Assembly: GCF_023101765.2 (NCBI RefSeq)
Contig: NC_064242.1
Coordinates: forward strand, 8,854,327-8,918,326
Direction: 5' to 3'
DNA from: Spodoptera frugiperda
Lineage: Eukaryota; Arthropoda; Insecta; Lepidoptera; Noctuidae
Length of the DNA stretch: 64,000 nt
The stretch's first letter is position 1; each line of letters starts with the position of its first letter. The position numbers were made by a program, and so were the translations under genes. Under the pieces are notes generated by a model. It ran no database searches and was not told the DNA's origin. It saw only the letters and a program-made list of their open reading frames with translations. Below are positions 60,620-64,000 of this stretch, piece after piece.

Positions 60620-61211
60620 GTTTTTTCAGAACATTTTCCATAGTAACGTTTATTTTTTTTTACACTATCGAAAAGTAGAGATTTCAACGAACAAAAAGCC
60701 CACCGAACTTTATAAAAAAACCGATATTTTGACGCGTGAATTTTCGATTGAAAATTAGGATAATTTTTCGGTATTTAATTAATAAATGGTAAAAAAAATA
60801 TTTTTTCAATTCCAAAAAAATACAATGTATTTGGTACATATAAAGGCACATTTTCACAAAATTTCGTTAAAAAATAAATATTTTTGTCGAAGATAACAAT
60901 AAAAAACCGAAATCGTAGTTTTTTGAATTTTTTACAAAATTTTGAGGTAATACAAAAAAAGTGTAAATACAAAAGTTGTAGATCTTTTTATTACCTACAA
61001 CTTTGCCGTTGAACTTTTTTTATAGGACTTGTAGTTTCGCCGTAAATTGCGATAAACCGATTTTTCCTCTTAAAACCTCCCTCCCCCACTTCCCGAACTC
61101 GGATGGAGTGGAATTTTTGCTTTCTTCCATTTTTAGCATATTCTCTTCCATTTCCAATAGGTTTCATTCTACTATAATTTTTTTTTGTTTCAAAACCTAT
61201 CTGCACTGGCC
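60620..61211 (-). repeat. right arm of the 2.0 kb foldback element
   Basis: Inverted match to 59195-59799. Confidence 0.9.
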
Positions 61212-61213
61212 TA

Positions 61214-61724
61214 AAAGGCCAAAAAACAAAAATAAAACAACTAGCAATCCTAATAAGATGCTATAGTTAATCTTTGAAACGAAGAATACCCAATAAAGAA
61301 TACGAGCACTAACGTCAGAGGTCTTCATGTAAGCCCGACAGTGGCCGTAAGTAACAGAGTCAATATTAACGTATATAAAAAAGCAATTCACATGCCAGAC
61401 GCGACTGGAGGCTTTCAACCCTGGCCATTCAAACTTCTTATGCAAATTACATAATGTTCTTTACGACATGAGATGGCAAACTTTACTTAGGAGTAAATAT
61501 TTATGTAGTTACATATATTAAAAGGATTTTTTTTTTCGTTAAAAATAAAAAGGAGAAAATGTTTTAGCATGATACGGTTTTGTGAAATGTTACTTGAATT
61601 TGTTAGGGATTTTATTTGGTGAGTTGGAAAGAAAACGGTAATAAACATTGCTCAGGTTTTGCTAATGGATGTGTTATTAAGAAGTTTTTTTGTAACAGAA
61701 TATAGAATTAATAAGAAAAGGTAA
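61214..61724. other. no gene seen
   Basis: AT-rich non-coding DNA. Confidence 0.4.
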
Positions 61725-62013
61725 CATCACGCCTTTTATCCGCGTAGGGGTAGGCAGAAGTGCACATTACGTCACGTAATGCCACTGTACAATGTACACC
61801 CACTTTTCTCCATTTGTGTTATAAGTCTCATGTAATAGGGGTGAGTCTATTGCCAAATATTGAGCACAATTCCAGACTCCGTAGGTACTACAACTGAGAA
61901 ATTTCGAAAATCAGCAAACAGCCTAGTAGTAAATTTGTTTGATCCGGGAATCGATGCCGAGACCCCTTGCCCGACAGTCGCACTTGCGACCACACGCCCA
62001 ACGAAGCAGTCAC
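61725..62013 (-). mobile_element. SINE family A, near full-length copy
   Basis: Minus-strand head TGACTGCTTCGTTGGGCGTG, GTCGCAAGTGCGACTGTCGG and GGTCTCGGCATCGATTCCCG (B-box with changes). The same body and tail as at 18625-18909 follow, ending CGCGGATAAAAGGCGTGATG. It contains the short palindrome TTACGTCACGTAA. Changes in the B-box suggest it is no longer transcribed. Confidence 0.85.
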
Positions 62014-64000
62014 TATAATGATAGAGGTTGTTTTATGTCTAACAAAGTTAAAGCAAAACCAACGCTTAATGACTAATATTCTCTTCAATCCAAAGAAGAT
62101 TTAGCCTGGACAAACAAAATGTCCTTCGAAACTAAATGTCGGTGAACCACTAGAAACTTGTGCAGGTGTGTGTGACATCTGGTGCTATCAGAGATCTTGC
62201 CAAATTCGATGGAGAGCCCACTTGGAGATATTCCAACTTGGCACTTGACGCCACATGACCCGTATTAATAAGCGACTATGGCTTCTATCTGTAGTTATGG
62301 GGTAAACGATGTTACATGAGATTCACGGCTAATGGGAAACAGGGAAATGTTCATGTAATATGATTATTACTTGAAGACAATAAATTAAGGCGTCCTCTGA
62401 GATTTCTATGATAAGTTGATACGACTAGGTACTTTTACATTATAATAATAATATGATACATAAACCATAAAATAAAAATTCAAACACAACTACTAAGCCA
62501 CACAAAATGAAAATAACGGTCATCAAAAAACAAACATCAAATTAAACGTCAAAATAGATTAAAGAACAGCAAAACAATTTATTCAAAGCTTGGAATCCCA
62601 GAAGAACAAGCAAATCCCTTATTATTTATAAATAAAAAGGAATTAAATTGAACACGGCGAGTGGACACCCTCTTTCATAACGCAATCATGGGACTAAATC
62701 AAATATCAATTGGAAATAGATTTGGCCAAAAATCTGCGCAAAGTTTGGGGGAACGTAAATCTCCATCTTTGGTCCCCTGACACTTATTCCGAATAATCGA
62801 TGAGGTTTTCCCTATTATCTTGTTACCGGTAAACATATTGAAGCTTTAATATTATTACGTACACTGCTTGAGTATTAGTCGGTATTAGAAGGAACTAAAT
62901 TTGTATGAAAATTGAGACTAGTAGTAGCATACTTAGACCTAGTGGACTAGCATAGTTTTAAATCTCCGTTTAGTTTTGGACTAGCACGACAATCCAAAAA
63001 TACAAATCTCTGTTCCATCTAGGGTAGTTACTTTAAACCCGTAAAAACAATCATACTTAACTTACTCCTTTTTAAAAGACGACTGTCTAATTGTCCATAG
63101 TTGACGCTGACCACTTATTATCATCATCTAGCCTGAAAATTAATTGTTGAGAGTACAATTTTAGACTCTATTACACACCTATCTAATGCACTTGGTAAAG
63201 TAAGTTTCCTCTACCAAACTATAATATATTACCGCCAATAATCCTTGTGATGTTCGGATGCGCTCAAAATTTCCCACCATTTGGCAGTTGAAGAGACGAT
63301 TAGTAGTTAGCGGCGGGATGTGTCGAACCTCTCTATTAATTTGTCAGTTCCAATTGTCTCATGATAATTGCTGAACTGTTGCGGTGAAATATTAATTTGC
63401 TTTGCAAGTTAGCAATTTTGCAACTTATTTTTGAGTTTGTGGGGGATGAAACTAGAGATTCTTTTATATGCTTTACTGTTGATTTAAATCCCCAAGTTTA
63501 GCAGGTGGTTCGAAGAGCGAAATTGCAGAGAATGTTGCATCACAGTTTTAATATATACCCTAATCGTGATGTAGTAAAAAATGGAGGCCAAAATGAAACT
63601 ATATGTACATGATTGAATTAGATGAGTTCATTACAAAAAGTTCAAGATACAAACTAAAATAAAAATGTCTATTCCAATTTCCAATTTCCAACTTTATAAT
63701 TACACCACATCATAAAAACATATTTTAGTCGTTTAAAAACAGCTCAAAAGACCGTAAAACTTACTTCAAGCACCAAGCGTCTCATGGACATTCTTTGCCA
63801 ATAATTATAGAGAAGAACCTTTTAGGATTAAGTAGATCGAACCAGGTAATCCTATCTGCATTGAGCTCGTTATTCAAGATCCCGCATGAATGTAATACTC
63901 TTTATACGAAGGATTTTAAATAATTGAAGGTCGAGAGGCAATTTCATAGAGCCTTGCCGATATTGTCTAGTGATTAAAATTGATTTTATAAGAATACGTT
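62014..64000. other. no gene seen
   Basis: AT-rich non-coding DNA with no frame above 60 codons beyond the SINE edge. Small GC-richer patches lie at 62640-62700 and 63290-63330. Confidence 0.45.

Larger units (their letters stand above)
59195..61211. mobile_element. 2.0 kb foldback (long-TIR) DNA element with GC-rich repeat in its loop
   Basis: Arms of about 600 bp (59195-59799 and 60620-61211) are inverted copies with a few small differences. The ends begin GGCCAGTGCAGATA and are flanked by TA on both sides (59193-59194 and 61212-61213). The ends and arm sequence are unrelated to the foldback at 19-20.8 kb. The 820-bp loop has an AT-rich unique part (59800-60108) and then about 500 bp of the GC-rich dispersed repeat (60109-60613), which abuts the right arm within about 7 bases. 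There is no transposase. The frames in the arms (59733-59930, 60775-60972, 60991-61266) are shadows of the inverted repeat. Confidence 0.85.

Noticed and set aside
59733..61266. Several short frames in the second foldback element
   Set aside because: They lie in AT-rich arms or read both strands of the same arm; no protein features.
1..64000. CRISPR arrays, operons, bacterial or integrated phage regions
   Set aside because: No regularly spaced repeats, no compact gene runs and no ribosome-binding-site pattern; the whole window is eukaryotic in character.

Overview
The window looks like gene-poor nuclear DNA from a moth, most likely a noctuid-type lepidopteran. The evidence is: AT-rich DNA (about 65% AT by eye); no operons or long reading frames (the longest open frame is 176 codons); tRNA-derived SINEs; a Helitron with the lepidopteran-type 3' end; LINE 3' tails; and a GC-rich dispersed repeat that I associate from memory with noctuid genomes. 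No database was searched, so family names beyond the structural classes are provisional.

Layout. 0-3.1 kb: a CRE-like site cluster, two unrecognised short frames, then a complete 1.4 kb TA-flanked inverted-repeat transposon (1697-3111) holding a decayed minus-strand transposase C-terminus. 5.5-8.6 kb: a GC-rich repeat fragment, a ~115-bp tandem duplication and a structurally complete non-autonomous Helitron (7352-8623, minus). 13.7-20.8 kb: three SINE copies of two families and a 1.8 kb near-perfect foldback element (18972-20754). 22-30 kb: mostly unannotatable, with a GC-rich patch at 23.0 kb and a promoter-like CpG/CRE/TATA/initiator region near 27.5-27.8 kb. 31-38 kb: three remnants of one LINE ORF2 C-terminus and a few short frames. 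41-45 kb: a SINE head, a perfect hairpin and a LINE 3' end in tandem, then a 176-codon frame with coding-like character (43.8-44.3 kb). 49-58 kb: scattered SINE, LINE and Helitron pieces, a CpG-rich patch at 53.9-54.1 kb, and the most exon-like feature of the window, a minus-strand frame of 98 codons with an acceptor site and poly(A) signals (58.0-58.3 kb). 59-62 kb: a second, unrelated 2.0 kb foldback element whose loop carries the same GC-rich repeat, then another SINE.

No complete gene can be assigned. The window is best read as intergenic or long-intron DNA shaped by transposable elements. The points most worth checking are the two foldback elements that share a GC-rich core, the exon candidate at 58 kb, the open frame at 43.8 kb, the promoter-like region at 27.5 kb, and an apparent excess of perfect TGACGTCA palindromes (seven counted by eye).
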